The translations under genes and the position numbers were made by a program. Below the pieces are notes generated by a model that ran no database searches, was not told where the DNA came from, and worked only from the letters and a program-made list of their open reading frames with translations. From the NCBI GenBank assembly GCA_021324735.1, contig JAJPIO010000014.1, positions 186,001-250,000 on the forward strand: 64,000 nt of DNA, in the 5' to 3' direction. This DNA comes from Bacteroidota bacterium (GTDB taxonomy: Bacteria > Bacteroidota > Ignavibacteria > Palsa-1295). Positions 49,733 through 59,302 of this stretch are shown piece after piece. Every line of letters starts with the position of its first letter. Position 1 is the first letter of the stretch.

Positions 49733-52585
49733 TTACTTCTGCACGCTGAGCTCGCGGACGAGACTTATGCCGCCGCTGCGCAAATTACAGAAATATGTCC
49801 CACTAGCAAGGTTAGTAACGGGGATCGATACTGTGTGATCTCCTTCGAAGACCATTCCATTAACGACCGTTTCCACAATATTGCCCTTACCATCTACAAG
49901 TGTAAGCTGAACGGTACCTGCTGATGAGGTAGCAAAGGAAATTGTAGCGCTCTCCTTCGCTGGGTTCGGATAAATGGCATCCAGTGAATAGCCTTGAGCG
50001 GCAACTGTTGCTACACTGCTTGACGCTGCTGTACCTGTAAGGACGTAGCTAAAAGCTGGCGCTGGCAATGGAGTACCATTGGGGAAGGTCAGAGTTGCCG
50101 TTTCGGTCGACGTTGTCGTCGGTGTGAATTGAATGGTCATGGTAGCGCTATCACCGGCTGGTATAGTGGCAAGTGAAAGTGGGCTGGCGACCGTAAAGTC
50201 GGCGGCGTTTGCGCCCCCGATCGAAGCAGTACCAGGGGTCCAGGCAGCGTTACCTTGATTATAGACGGTTACAGTAAAGGTGGTTGGCGTACCAACAGAG
50301 GCACTACCCGGTTCTCCCGTTGCTGATACGGTGACGCCAGCACCCGTCCCGCCAAGCGCAATGACCATTGGAGTCACGCCATTGTTGCCGGTGACGGTGA
50401 GTGTTGCGTTCGACATCGAACGATCCATCGGTGTAAAGGCAACACGGATCGTATCTGTCGCACCTGGAGCAATGGCTGCAGAAGTGGATGGTCCCAGTAC
50501 GGTGTAGGCCGCAGAACTGCCGGAGAGTGCCGCGCTGTATGTCGTTGGCACATCACCACAATTTGTTATGACGACCGATTGTGTATCGCTCAGGCCAACG
50601 AGGGTAAGTGTGCTATCGAATAGCATAGCGGTCGAAGGCGTAGCGCAGACCGAAAGGCCGGTAGCTTGTACCATTCCTTCTGCCTGTATCGAATCTCCAT
50701 TTGACATGCCAGTCAATTCGACGAGCGCCGAACGGAGACCACGAGTTGTTGGTGTAAAGCAAATCGAAACCGGGACCGAACCGCCAGCCGGAACCGTAAT
50801 TGGTAATGCACTCGAATTGAACGCAAACTCCGCCGAGTCAGCACCCGTGAAGGTGGCGCTTGTGACCGTGATCGGAGCTTCACCAACATTAATAAGAGTA
50901 TCCATTACGCAGGCCGTGTTACCGACGATGGCCGAATCACGCATGAGTCCGAAGGCCAATTTACCGACCGAAAGCCCCGTACCCGTAATTGAAACATCGA
51001 AGCCGCTGGTATCAACGGGTGTTTCACCGATCGTCATCGGAATATTCGTTGCGATATGAAGGGTCGCGACGCGCGTTCCACTGCGAAGAGGGGTGAAACA
51101 TACATTGACCGTTTTCGAAGCACCCGGCGGAATGATCGTGTCTGTTCCATGTAGCGGAGTCAACACGAAATCGTAATCGGCACTTGAGAAGAAATCACCA
51201 CGAACGATAAGTGTATCCGACCCAGGATTAGAGAGGGTTACGTTCTGACACTCCTGAGTACCTACTGGTACCGGCGGGAATGTGAGTGCGGAAGGCGTAA
51301 CAGCCAAACGTGGCAGTGTACCTAAGCCAAGAAGCTGTATAGATGCGTTGCCTCCATTGCTCACAATATTGAGGTTCGCTGCGTGCAAGCCTTCCATCGT
51401 TGGTGTGTAAGTAACGCTAATAGTATCGGTTGTCCCGGCTGGAATTCCTTCCGAAGGTAAACGGGTAATAGTGTATTCTCCCGGATAATCGCCACCGATC
51501 GACGTGCCCGGCAAAATGCGAAGCAACCCAGCGCTCGTATTGCTCACCGCGATGCTTTGCGTAAGGGATTGGCCGAGCTTCACTCTAGTATGGAAGAACA
51601 ATGGTCCCATTGTGCTTAACGACAGCACCGGGCTTACCCCAGTACCCGTTAGGTTAATACTGACCGATGTCGGAATGTCTGCATCTGTATTAAAGGAGAC
51701 AGCCCCCGTGCGAGTACCTCCTAGCGTCGGAATAAACGCGACGATGATCGAGTCCGACGAATTGGCAGCTACAGTAGAGGGTGTACGTACAAGCGTATAA
51801 TCCGGGCCTGTTACCACCAGGTTGGAAATATTGACGGGAATCGAATTCGGATTCGTAAGCACAATGCTCTTGGTCATCGTATCTCCGACATCGACCGTAC
51901 CAAAGTTGATGGTCGTCGTCGGTGTGACGGTGAGCGTGTTATAGTGCGTGCCGGAAACAATGACATTGTCGATCGCGGCGTTGCCAGCACCAAAATTTGG
52001 CAGTGCCTGCCATCCGATCTGGAGACCATCGACACGGTAATCTTTAGGAATACCGATGCGGTAATGCCGCCAGGCATCTGTTGATGTCGGAGGGTCAGTG
52101 GTCCAGTTATATGATTGGTTATAATAGGTGTATGCCGTGCTAGTGTAGAGATTGAGCACTTGTGTTTGCCCATTCGAGTTCACGAGATACATCTGAAAGT
52201 TGTCATCGATCCCTGAGCCGTAGTCACGATTATAATAATCATACTCCCAGAAGAAGTCGAAGTCGACGTACGCCGTATCGGTAGAAGATGACCACTGGCT
52301 GGCATCGAGCGATGGTGTAAGCAGCATACCGGTCGACCCATCCCAAATATCGCAGATGAGTGAACCGTTAGAGCCGTTATAGCCATCGGCGGCAGCGTAC
52401 CAGCCGGAGCCACCCGACCATTGATCGTAACTGTTATCAGTCCAACCCGTTGGCGGGAAGTTCAAACTGGAGAAATCCTCACTGAAAATGGTATCTGTTG
52501 TAGCGGCAAAGCTAATTTGGCTGCTCGAGAGTAAAAGCGAGACGACCAAAGCGCAAAGCCACGCAAGTGGTAAGCGTTGATTCAT
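49733..52585 (-). CDS. Large secreted ASH-domain (choice-of-anchor D) protein with T9SS sorting domain
   Basis: The 950-residue protein has a signal peptide (LPLAWLCALVVSLLLSSSQISFA), an N-terminal jelly-roll-like module (about 35-215, FPPTGWTDNSYDQWSGGSGW), then six to seven immunoglobulin-like ASH/choice-of-anchor D repeats of about 100-110 residues. Each repeat has the pattern FGTVDVGDTMTKSIVLTNPN, then FTPTxxGxRxAxLxIxTN; examples are FPPVPVGTQECQNVTLSNPG and DSTLTLVGLSDTQSVVITNC. The C-terminal 80 residues are a T9SS type A domain (LDAIYPNPAKESATISFATS, LASGTYFCNLRSG). It would be surface-exposed, perhaps adhesive; the function is inferred only from architecture. Confidence 0.88.
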   Translation of the reverse strand: MNQRLPLAWLCALVVSLLLSSSQISFAATTDTIFSEDFSSLNFPPTGWTDNSYDQWSGGSGWYAAADGYNGSNGSLICDIWDGSTGMLLTPSLDASQWSSSTDTAYVDFDFFWEYDYYNRDYGSGIDDNFQMYLVNSNGQTQVLNLYTSTAYTYYNQSYNWTTDPPTSTDAWRHYRIGIPKDYRVDGLQIGWQALPNFGAGNAAIDNVIVSGTHYNTLTVTPTTTINFGTVDVGDTMTKSIVLTNPNSIPVNISNLVVTGPDYTLVRTPSTVAANSSDSIIVAFIPTLGGTRTGAVSFNTDADIPTSVSINLTGTGVSPVLSLSTMGPLFFHTRVKLGQSLTQSIAVSNTSAGLLRILPGTSIGGDYPGEYTITRLPSEGIPAGTTDTISVTYTPTMEGLHAANLNIVSNGGNASIQLLGLGTLPRLAVTPSALTFPPVPVGTQECQNVTLSNPGSDTLIVRGDFFSSADYDFVLTPLHGTDTIIPPGASKTVNVCFTPLRSGTRVATLHIATNIPMTIGETPVDTSGFDVSITGTGLSVGKLAFGLMRDSAIVGNTACVMDTLINVGEAPITVTSATFTGADSAEFAFNSSALPITVPAGGSVPVSICFTPTTRGLRSALVELTGMSNGDSIQAEGMVQATGLSVCATPSTAMLFDSTLTLVGLSDTQSVVITNCGDVPTTYSAALSGSSAAYTVLGPSTSAAIAPGATDTIRVAFTPMDRSMSNATLTVTGNNGVTPMVIALGGTGAGVTVSATGEPGSASVGTPTTFTVTVYNQGNAAWTPGTASIGGANAADFTVASPLSLATIPAGDSATMTIQFTPTTTSTETATLTFPNGTPLPAPAFSYVLTGTAASSSVATVAAQGYSLDAIYPNPAKESATISFATSSAGTVQLTLVDGKGNIVETVVNGMVFEGDHTVSIPVTNLASGTYFCNLRSGGISLVRELSVQK

Positions 52586-52860
52586 AAGTCAGTTCAATTG
52601 TGATTGTGACGGACCACCGGCGACGCTGGTAAGAGCTCGATAGTGGATGATCCGGCCGTATTGACAGGTACGACCGTACTTATATGCTCGTTAGACAAGA
52701 AGCAGACTGCAGAAGTTTAAAAGAACATGAGCAGTACTTCATGGTCTCGATGCTCCTATAGCTGCTAAACTGTCACAAATATAACACCACGGTGAAAGAA
52801 ATCTCACATTTCTTATGAGAAAAAATGGAACAGCAATTAATGAGCAATGGGCTAAAATAG
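52586..52860. other. Intergenic region upstream of the ASH-domain gene
   Basis: No coding frame of significance is seen. It must contain the promoter of the large minus-strand gene. A plus-strand TTGACA with a TATGCT box 16 bases on (around 52657-52684) is the best-looking promoter, but no plus-strand gene follows before 53480, so it may be chance or belong to a small RNA. Confidence 0.4.
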
Positions 52861-52887
52861 AAAAAGCGCACATGAAGCGCGCTTTTC
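52861..52887 (-). terminator. Terminator downstream of the small secreted protein gene
   Basis: Read on the minus strand: GAAAAGCGC, a nine-base loop, GCGCTTTTTC, 30 bases past the stop at 52917. Confidence 0.82.
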
Positions 52888-52916
52888 TTGTAATTTTACT
52901 ATCAGGAAGATGAAGC

Positions 52917-53219
52917 TTAGGCTAACTCCAAGCCGCCGTTATGCCATTCATCCACATGTTCCGGAAGGAACACGACTTTTGCCGACTTAAATTGGGCTTC
53001 GTACCATTCGGTCTTATCCCAATTTTCCCGCCCGGGATACATTCGCTTCTCTTCCTCGGTCATCGGATGCAGATCGACAGCAATATCCTGCCGAGCTTGA
53101 ATGTGTGTGGTCACGACATGCCTCTCCGCAGGAATAGTGGAAGAGTGAAAGGAAGAGCTCGCCGATGCCGTTGGTGTGCTGCCCAGCGATGCCGCAAGTG
53201 CGATTGTTGCTAAGATCAT
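52917..53219 (-). CDS. Small secreted protein of unknown function
   Basis: The 100-residue protein begins MILATIALAASLGSTPTASA, a signal peptide, preceded by AAAGGAGA 9 bases before this ATG; the longer frame starting at 53357 would place about 46 basic residues before it and is unlikely. The mature part of about 80 residues is polar with a C-terminal MTEEEKRMYPGRENWDKTEW and VVFLPEHVDEWHNGGLELA. No family is recognised. A single-gene unit with its own terminator. Confidence 0.7.
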   Translation of the reverse strand: MILATIALAASLGSTPTASASSSFHSSTIPAERHVVTTHIQARQDIAVDLHPMTEEEKRMYPGRENWDKTEWYEAQFKSAKVVFLPEHVDEWHNGGLELA

Positions 53220-53479
53220 AAAGAACAGTCTCCTTTTCGCAAGGCCTACAATTTTGGTTGCAAACCGAGCTATTATACCTACATATTTCCCTGCAGCATG
53301 GGGCGCCACGCTACAGGACTTACACAACCGAATCCTCCTTTGAACGAGAATCTTCACAGTATCAACGATACTCAGAAGAAATTACTCCATTACCAATCTG
53401 TCACTAAGCGAAGCTCGAGCGTGTTAATAGCCCCACAATTTAGCAAAGCATCGCCAAACCACTTTTAGTTTTTTGATAC

Positions 53480-54793
53480 ATGATCCCTCGTTACACCCGC
53501 CCCGAGATGGGAGCGATCTGGACCGATGAGAACAAATATCGAATCTGGCTGGAAATAGAACTACTCTCTACTGAGAAGCAGGAGCAATTAGGCATTGTTC
53601 CCGTTGGAACAACCAAAAAGATCCGCGAGAAAGCGACTTTCAATCCGCAACGAATTGATGAGATCGAGCGCGAGACAAAACATGATGTTATCGCCTTTTT
53701 GACCAATATTGCGGAGTCAGTTGGGACGGATTCACGCTTTCTGCATCTGGGCATGACATCGAGCGATGTCGTCGATACTGCATTTTCGGTTCAGTGCATG
53801 CAGGCCGGGAAGCTCATCCTGAAAGGAATAGATCGGCTAATAGAGGCGCTCGGTAAACGCGCTCGTGAATTCAAGAATACACCAATGATCGGCCGCACCC
53901 ATGGTATTCATGCCGAGCCGACCACGTTCGGACTCAAACTTGCCGTCTTTTACGCGGAAATGAAGCGTGTCCGCGAGCGAATGGAGCATGCGGTAAAAAC
54001 GATCTCGGTCGGTAAGATATCAGGTGCGGTCGGTACTTTCGAACACCTGGACCCCAGTGTTGAAGAATACGTCTGTGAAAAGATGGGAATCGAAGCGGCG
54101 CCGATCTCAACCCAGATCATTCAACGCGACCGACATGCCGAGTTCTTTTCAACGATCGCCCTGGTTGGTTCAAGTCTGGAAAAGCTCGCAGTCGAGTTAC
54201 GCCATTTGCAGCGCACGGAAGTTCGAGAAGCAGAAGAATATTTCTCGAAAGGGCAAAAAGGGTCGAGTGCCATGCCGCACAAGCGAAATCCAATAACGAT
54301 GGAGCGCGTGACCGGGCTGGCTCGTTTGCTGCGCGGTTATGCTATGACGGCTATGGAGAATGTCGCGCTGTGGCATGAACGTGATATCTCACATTCGTCG
54401 ACCGAGCGGGTTATCGGACCCGATGCAACGATCGCATTGGATTACATGCTCGATCTCATGGCCAAAACGGTCGAGACAATGTTTGTCTATCCCGAAGCGA
54501 TGCAGCGCAATTTGTCGCTTACTCGCGGCCTGGTCTTTAGTCAGCCGATACTGTTATTGCTTGCAAAGAGCGGGCTCACTCGTGAAGACTCCTACAAGAT
54601 CGTGCAACGTAATGCAATGAAGGTGTGGGAGCTTGCCGCAAGCGGCTCGAATCCCGAAGTAACCTTCCGCTCGCTCATCGAGGCCGATCCCGACGTTGCT
54701 GGCCGGTTATCGAAAGCGGATCTCGATAAAGCCTTCGATCCCAGCGCGGCAATAAAGCACGTTGATCGTATTTTTGAACGCGTGGGTCTATAA
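53480..54793 (+). CDS. purB: Adenylosuccinate lyase
   Basis: The 437-residue fumarase/aspartase-superfamily enzyme cleaves adenylosuccinate to AMP and SAICAR to AICAR. Key segments are IPRYTRPEMGAIWTDENKYR at the start, DVIAFLTNIAE and SRFLHLGMTSSDVVDTAFSV (first conserved region), MIGRTHGIHAEPTTFGLKL with the general acid His, and the superfamily signature GSSAMPHKRNPITMERVTG (about 263-281). Length and motifs are those of bacterial PurB. It is convergent with ispE, 15 bases apart, and no pur neighbours are present. Confidence 0.98.
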   Translation: MIPRYTRPEMGAIWTDENKYRIWLEIELLSTEKQEQLGIVPVGTTKKIREKATFNPQRIDEIERETKHDVIAFLTNIAESVGTDSRFLHLGMTSSDVVDTAFSVQCMQAGKLILKGIDRLIEALGKRAREFKNTPMIGRTHGIHAEPTTFGLKLAVFYAEMKRVRERMEHAVKTISVGKISGAVGTFEHLDPSVEEYVCEKMGIEAAPISTQIIQRDRHAEFFSTIALVGSSLEKLAVELRHLQRTEVREAEEYFSKGQKGSSAMPHKRNPITMERVTGLARLLRGYAMTAMENVALWHERDISHSSTERVIGPDATIALDYMLDLMAKTVETMFVYPEAMQRNLSLTRGLVFSQPILLLLAKSGLTREDSYKIVQRNAMKVWELAASGSNPEVTFRSLIEADPDVAGRLSKADLDKAFDPSAAIKHVDRIFERVGL

Positions 54794-54808
54794 GACATTC
54801 GCAGCGTA

Positions 54809-55657
54809 TTAGCTTAAGAATGCAAGGAGTTTCTCCTCCAGAAACTTCTGCTTAGCTGATTCCGCTAACTCCGGGTTTTCGAATAGCCCGTAGATCGATG
54901 AACCGGAACCGCTCATAAGTGCGAAGACCGCTCCGCGCGAATACATCGCATGTTTTATCATTCCGAGCTTTGGTATTCGCCGGAATATTTCGGGTTCGAA
55001 ATCATTGCGTAATTTTTCCTTCCATTGTGAGAGTGCTGGCGGGTCGTCAAAAAAGGAAATGTAGTCTACCTGGCTTGGTTCTGGGCTCGGCGATAGTAGC
55101 GCGTAGGCGTCTTTGGTCGAAATTTGAATTGTAGGATTCACCACGATGAGTATCGTAAGCGGCAACTCTATTGAAAGCGGTGTAAGCTCTTCTCCGATAC
55201 CACCGGCGCGAGCGATCTTATTTCCAGCAAGGAAGAATGGAACATCAGCACCGATCTTGGCGGCGATCTTCATAACGTCTACAGATGAAGGAGGCGCCTC
55301 GCTTCGATCGCAAAGAATCTGAAGCATCGAAGCCGCATTGCTGGAGCCGCCGCCGAGTCCCGCACCCATAGGTATCACTTTTTCTAAATGGACATGAATT
55401 CGAGGCAGCGTATGACCGGCCAATTTTTCGAAAGCGAGTGCCGCTTTCATCATCAAATTACTGCTGTCGACGGGTAAGGTCGGGTCGGAACATGTTAATC
55501 GAAAAAAGCCCGAGCGAGTGACGGAGACGGAATCGTGCGGTTCAAGGACGCGAACGAAGCAAGTGTTGATCTCATGATAGCCATCCGGCCGTTCGTACAG
55601 GACTTCCAGGCCAAGATTGATCTTTGCAGGAGAGAGATACCGGTCGATTTCTTGCAT
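54809..55657 (-). CDS. ispE: 4-diphosphocytidyl-2-C-methyl-D-erythritol kinase
   Basis: The 282-residue GHMP kinase of the MEP isoprenoid pathway phosphorylates CDP-ME at the 2-position. Motifs are LSPAKINLGLEVLYERPDGY with the IspE-type H-bond Lys/Asp, the ATP glycine loop VIPMGAGLGGGSSNAASML, IGADVPFFLAGNKIARAGGI, and the C-terminal RGAVFALMSGSGSSIYGLFE. It is a single gene, convergent with purB. Together with hpnE it indicates MEP-derived isoprenoid and hopanoid synthesis. Confidence 0.96.
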   Translation of the reverse strand: MQEIDRYLSPAKINLGLEVLYERPDGYHEINTCFVRVLEPHDSVSVTRSGFFRLTCSDPTLPVDSSNLMMKAALAFEKLAGHTLPRIHVHLEKVIPMGAGLGGGSSNAASMLQILCDRSEAPPSSVDVMKIAAKIGADVPFFLAGNKIARAGGIGEELTPLSIELPLTILIVVNPTIQISTKDAYALLSPSPEPSQVDYISFFDDPPALSQWKEKLRNDFEPEIFRRIPKLGMIKHAMYSRGAVFALMSGSGSSIYGLFENPELAESAKQKFLEEKLLAFLS

Positions 55658-55795
55658 TAAGGACGGTTTCTTGCATTAAAGAGGGAACATAAGCTTAATT
55701 AAGCACGGCAAACGATTCGGGTGTACCGTATTGTTCTTAAATTAAATACGTTCGCCGTTTTTTCTCCCGCGCGCGAACCTCTTTTCTGTACGGAT

Positions 55796-57223
55796 ATGGC
55801 AACTGTCAATATAACAACTGAAAAATTGGCCGGCTCCAATGGTCATTCTTCAAGGGGCTCTTCTGAAAAAGCTAAAACGTCGTATCAACCTGTGCTAATA
55901 CCGCCCTCTAAGGTTCACGAGACGCTGAACCAGCACATGCTTGCCGACGGGTTCGACCTGATTGTCGATCTTAAGAATTCGAAAGGATCCTGGATAGAAG
56001 ATTCGCGAAGTGGCAAGCGCTATCTCGATTTCTTTACTTTTTTTGGATCGAGTCCGATCGGCCTCAATCATCCGAAAATGTTCGAGCCGTCCTTCGTCGA
56101 AGCGTTAATGCGGGCGGCGATCAATAAGCCATCGAGCTCCGATGCTTATACTGTGGAGATGGCCGAATTTGTCGAGACCTTTGCGCGGCTCGCTATGCCG
56201 GAATATTTACCGCACGCGTTCTTTATTGAAGGTGGTGCGCTTGCCGTTGAAAATGCGTTGAAGACGGCGTTCGACTGGAAGGTCCGAAAAAATTTTACTC
56301 GCGGTTATACAACGGAGCGCGGCCGAATGGTGATGCATTTTCGATATGCATTTCATGGACGGAGCGGGTATACGATGTCGCTTACCAATACCGATCCGGT
56401 AAAGACGATGTACTTCCCAAAATTCAAAGATTGGCCGCGCATCGACTCACCATTCCTTCATTTCCCTCGTACTCCGGAGAACATCGAGCGTTCGAAGAAA
56501 GAGGAGGCGATAGCCATACAACAGATGAAGGATGCCTTTATCAATAATCCGGATGACGTTGCCGCGATCATTCTGGAGCCGATCCAGGCCGAAGGTGGCG
56601 ACCATCATTTTAGTCTCGAGTTTATGCAGGCCCTTCGCGAACTCGCCGACGAAAATGAGACCATGCTTATCTTTGATGAGGTGCAGACCGGCATCGGGCT
56701 TACCGGAAAAATGTGGGCACATCAGCATTTTGTACAGCCGGATATTATGAGTTTTGGAAAGAAGACACAAGTCTGTGGTATGCTCGCCTCCAGACGTGTC
56801 GACGAAGCCTACGATAACGTATTCGTACGTGCCAGTCGCATAAACTCCACCTGGGGAGGTAACCTGGTCGACATGTTGCGCTTTAAACGTTATCTCGAAA
56901 TTATTTACGAAGACAATCTCGTGGAGAACGCTCGCATTCAGGGCGATTTTCTGCTTGGTGAGGTGATCAAACTACAAGACGAATTTCCGCAACTCGTCTT
57001 TGAAGCACGCGGTCGGGGGCTTATGTGTGCCTTCGATCTTGCCGAAGCCCAGATGCGCGACCTGTTAAAGCAAAAATGCTACGAAGAAGGCCTCATTCTT
57101 ATTGGTGCTGGCGATCGCTCGATCCGGTTCCGTCCGCCGCTCACGATCACGCGCGATGAACTTGCGATCGGTATCAATATCATTCGCGAGCAGTTAAAAG
57201 AGCTAAGCATTCGCGATTATTAA
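55796..57223 (+). CDS. lat: L-lysine 6-transaminase (LAT-type) with an NGHS N-terminal tag
   Basis: The 475-residue class III aminotransferase resembles L-lysine epsilon-aminotransferase, which converts L-lysine and 2-oxoglutarate to alpha-aminoadipate semialdehyde (as its cyclic imine) and glutamate. Segments include YLDFFTFFGSSPIGLNHPKM, EYLPHAFFIEGGALAVENAL, MVMHFRYAFHGRSGYTMSLT, LIFDEVQTGIGLTGKMWAHQ (PLP Asp) and PDIMSFGKKTQVCGMLASRR (PLP Lys). I chose the ATG at 55796, giving MATVNITTEKL, over the frame from 55721. Residues 11-24 (LAGSNGHSSRGSSE) form a low-complexity tag like that of PdxS and the protein at 13977. It is followed by a PrnB-like gene. Confidence 0.9.
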   Translation: MATVNITTEKLAGSNGHSSRGSSEKAKTSYQPVLIPPSKVHETLNQHMLADGFDLIVDLKNSKGSWIEDSRSGKRYLDFFTFFGSSPIGLNHPKMFEPSFVEALMRAAINKPSSSDAYTVEMAEFVETFARLAMPEYLPHAFFIEGGALAVENALKTAFDWKVRKNFTRGYTTERGRMVMHFRYAFHGRSGYTMSLTNTDPVKTMYFPKFKDWPRIDSPFLHFPRTPENIERSKKEEAIAIQQMKDAFINNPDDVAAIILEPIQAEGGDHHFSLEFMQALRELADENETMLIFDEVQTGIGLTGKMWAHQHFVQPDIMSFGKKTQVCGMLASRRVDEAYDNVFVRASRINSTWGGNLVDMLRFKRYLEIIYEDNLVENARIQGDFLLGEVIKLQDEFPQLVFEARGRGLMCAFDLAEAQMRDLLKQKCYEEGLILIGAGDRSIRFRPPLTITRDELAIGINIIREQLKELSIRDY

Positions 57224-57252
57224 TACGGATTGCAATAAAACAATTTTTGTAA

Positions 57253-57290
57253 GGCGGGCGATTATCAGGTGACGTTATTCGCCCGTCTTT
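57253..57290 (+). terminator. Hairpin with T run between lat and the PrnB-like gene
   Basis: GGCGGGCGA pairs with TCGCCCGTC (9 bp, one G-T pair) around a 17-base loop, followed by TTTCG. It lies 30 bases after the lat stop and 16 bases before the next ATG. The short T run suggests a weak terminator or a leader hairpin controlling the second gene. Confidence 0.55.
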
Positions 57291-57305
57291 CGTTAGTCTC
57301 ATTCC

Positions 57306-58520
57306 ATGAATTCGCCCAACGATCTTGCCGACTGGATGCGTGAGCGCTTTCCCGTGTTCAATAAAAACATCGACGACGGCATCCAGAGTGATTTTGAAGT
57401 CCTGATAAATGAGATTCCCGCGGCTATTAATGCCGCCGTATTGAATTCTGCCATCCCGGATCGTGAGAAATTTACATATATCTCGATGATCCATAGTGCG
57501 CTCTTCCATCATGCGAAAGTGGTGGGCGAAGCTGGAGGTCCGTTGCCGTCTCGCTTTGAAGAAGTGATGGGACAGGTCGAGCAGGAGCTTGTTACTCGGG
57601 CGAAAGAGCTTGGGGTAGAGCATCGATTCCTTGCTACATTTTATCTGCTTTGTAACCCTGAGATTCCCGACATGCTCGGTAAGTTCGCGCAATTCCGTGC
57701 GATGGACTACGAGACGGCGTTCCTCCGTGTGAATCGTGAAGGGACGATACAGTATAAGATCGCCGCAAAGGCACTCATGCGAGCGTTTATCGAACTGCAT
57801 GGTCAGTCGCCAAATGTAAGGACTCTTACTTCACTGCTAGAGCAGGCAGCGCAGTCCTTTTTCAAAATATCTCGAGGCAACAATTATCTTCTTCAGACCC
57901 CAGGTGGAGAGGAATTCCGATATCTTACACAATACTTTGGCGAAGTCCGTGTAGCCGGCGGACCACCGCTGCGTGGTGTGAATGCCGGCGATCAGCCGTG
58001 GCCGTATATTATTGATCTTGTGCTTGGTGTGAACCTTAAAAGTGTTTTCGAGACAGCGTTTGAAGGCACACCGGTTGAGCGGCACTATCCGGACACCGTG
58101 CACGACAGCGCGGATGTCGTAGAATATGAGTTTCAATCGCAGCAGTATCTTCATGCAAATTATCTTTTACCGGAAGATTACGACGACATGAAGAGTGCGC
58201 TCGATGCCATTGAACGTTGGCGAGGAGATGTAACAGATGCACTTTCAAAGATAACCTCTCACTCCGATCAACTCGAGCTTGCCAACCATCTTTTAACCGT
58301 CATTAAGAATTATGTGACCGCTTCCGGTGTCCATTATTCGCTTGCGAAGCGGTATGTACCCAAGGGGCCAAATGGAGAGCAGATCGGTTCGGCTGGGACG
58401 AATATTCGCCGATATCTACATGATGGTTTGAACGAAGAGCGCCGGAAAGTACAGCAGCGCCTTATAAGTAAGTATCCACAATTAAGTGAACGTAAAACAA
58501 CCGAAGAAGCGACCGCATAA
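57306..58520 (+). CDS. PrnB-like protein (IDO/TDO/PrnB superfamily)
   Basis: The 404-residue helical protein resembles monodechloroaminopyrrolnitrin synthase PrnB in its second half. The segment EVRVAGGPPLRGVNAGDQPW, then PYIIDLVLG (about 220-250), parallels the PrnB stretch with FYEPIRVGGQSYLGPG and FVLEHVLWG. The segment HYSLAKRYVPKG and GEQIGSAG (about 343-365) parallels PrnB HLKLAERAYEVG and GPEIGSGG. H343 aligns with the PrnB heme-ligand His. PrnB is a heme enzyme that rearranges a tryptophan derivative. A heme role here is inference. The stop overlaps the uracil-DNA glycosylase start (TAATG). The alignment was made from memory and should be verified. Confidence 0.6.
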   Translation: MNSPNDLADWMRERFPVFNKNIDDGIQSDFEVLINEIPAAINAAVLNSAIPDREKFTYISMIHSALFHHAKVVGEAGGPLPSRFEEVMGQVEQELVTRAKELGVEHRFLATFYLLCNPEIPDMLGKFAQFRAMDYETAFLRVNREGTIQYKIAAKALMRAFIELHGQSPNVRTLTSLLEQAAQSFFKISRGNNYLLQTPGGEEFRYLTQYFGEVRVAGGPPLRGVNAGDQPWPYIIDLVLGVNLKSVFETAFEGTPVERHYPDTVHDSADVVEYEFQSQQYLHANYLLPEDYDDMKSALDAIERWRGDVTDALSKITSHSDQLELANHLLTVIKNYVTASGVHYSLAKRYVPKGPNGEQIGSAGTNIRRYLHDGLNEERRKVQQRLISKYPQLSERKTTEEATA

Positions 58521-59302
58521 TGGAGAAAAATCAGGAAGATCTCGGAGAGCGCTTAGAGCGCTTTGTAAAAGAACAAGCCTCAGTCTTCGGCGAAGTGATC
58601 TCGTATGTGCCTGCTAAACTGGCCGTAACGACCGTTCAACCATCTGAACCGGTGGCAGCCAAAGCAACCCCAGCAGCCGTTGTTTCCAGTCTTACCGGCC
58701 TTGAAGAACGTTTGGCCGTTCATAAGAACGAGCCGTGGTACAATGCTCCTTCTCTGGAAGTATTAGAGAGCCAAATACACGATTGCCAGAAGTGCCGGTT
58801 AGGACCGTTGCGTAAGAAATTCGTATTCGGTGTTGGTAATCCGAATGCAAAACTGATGATCATTGGTGAGGCACCCGGTGCTGATGAAGATGAGCAGGGG
58901 ATTCCATTTGTCGGACGTGCGGGGCAGTTGCTTACGAAGATGCTCAAAGCGATCGAGTTTGAGCGCGAGGATGTCTACATCGCCAATATTTTGAAATCGC
59001 GTCCGCCGAACAATCGCGATCCTAAGCCGGACGAGGTTGAAACATGTGAGCCGTATCTCTGGAAACAGATATCGCTTATTAAGCCGAAGATCATTTTGTG
59101 TCTGGGACGGATCGCTGGTACGAACTTGCTGAAGACGAACGAATCGCTCGGTAAAATGCGCGGTCAGGTATTCGATCTTTTCGGCGTTAATGTAGTAGTG
59201 ACCTATCATCCGGCCGCATTACTTCGCAATCCAGATTGGAAACACGGAGCGTGGGAAGATCTTAAAAAGGTCCGTCGAATGTATGATGAGCTGGAAGCGT
59301 AG
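58520..59302 (+). CDS. Family 4 uracil-DNA glycosylase (Fe-S type)
   Basis: The 260-residue protein removes uracil from DNA. An N-terminal 60-residue extension is Ala/Val/Thr-rich. The core (about 75-260) carries [20 protein letters not shown] with the first two Fe-S cysteines, [20 protein letters not shown] (motif GEAPGxxED), [14 protein letters not shown], two further cysteines in [11 protein letters not shown] and [10 protein letters not shown], and [17 protein letters not shown] (HPAALLR motif). The four cysteines bind a [4Fe-4S] cluster. Translational coupling to the PrnB-like gene (TAATG) shows shared expression. Confidence 0.95.
   Translation: MEKNQEDLGERLERFVKEQASVFGEVISYVPAKLAVTTVQPSEPVAAKATPAAVVSSLTGLEERLAVHKNEPWYNAPSLEVLESQIHDCQKCRLGPLRKKFVFGVGNPNAKLMIIGEAPGADEDEQGIPFVGRAGQLLTKMLKAIEFEREDVYIANILKSRPPNNRDPKPDEVETCEPYLWKQISLIKPKIILCLGRIAGTNLLKTNESLGKMRGQVFDLFGVNVVVTYHPAALLRNPDWKHGAWEDLKKVRRMYDELEA

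Noticed and set aside
49640-49924. Plus-strand 94-codon frame MIKKKIGIKKTKAIKK
   Set aside because: It crosses a terminator hairpin and the 3' end of the T9SS gene on the other strand; the lysine-rich start comes from A-rich terminator DNA.
52655-52690. TTGACA-16-TATGCT plus-strand promoter
   Set aside because: No plus-strand gene lies within 700 bases; kept only as a remark because a small RNA cannot be excluded or supported.
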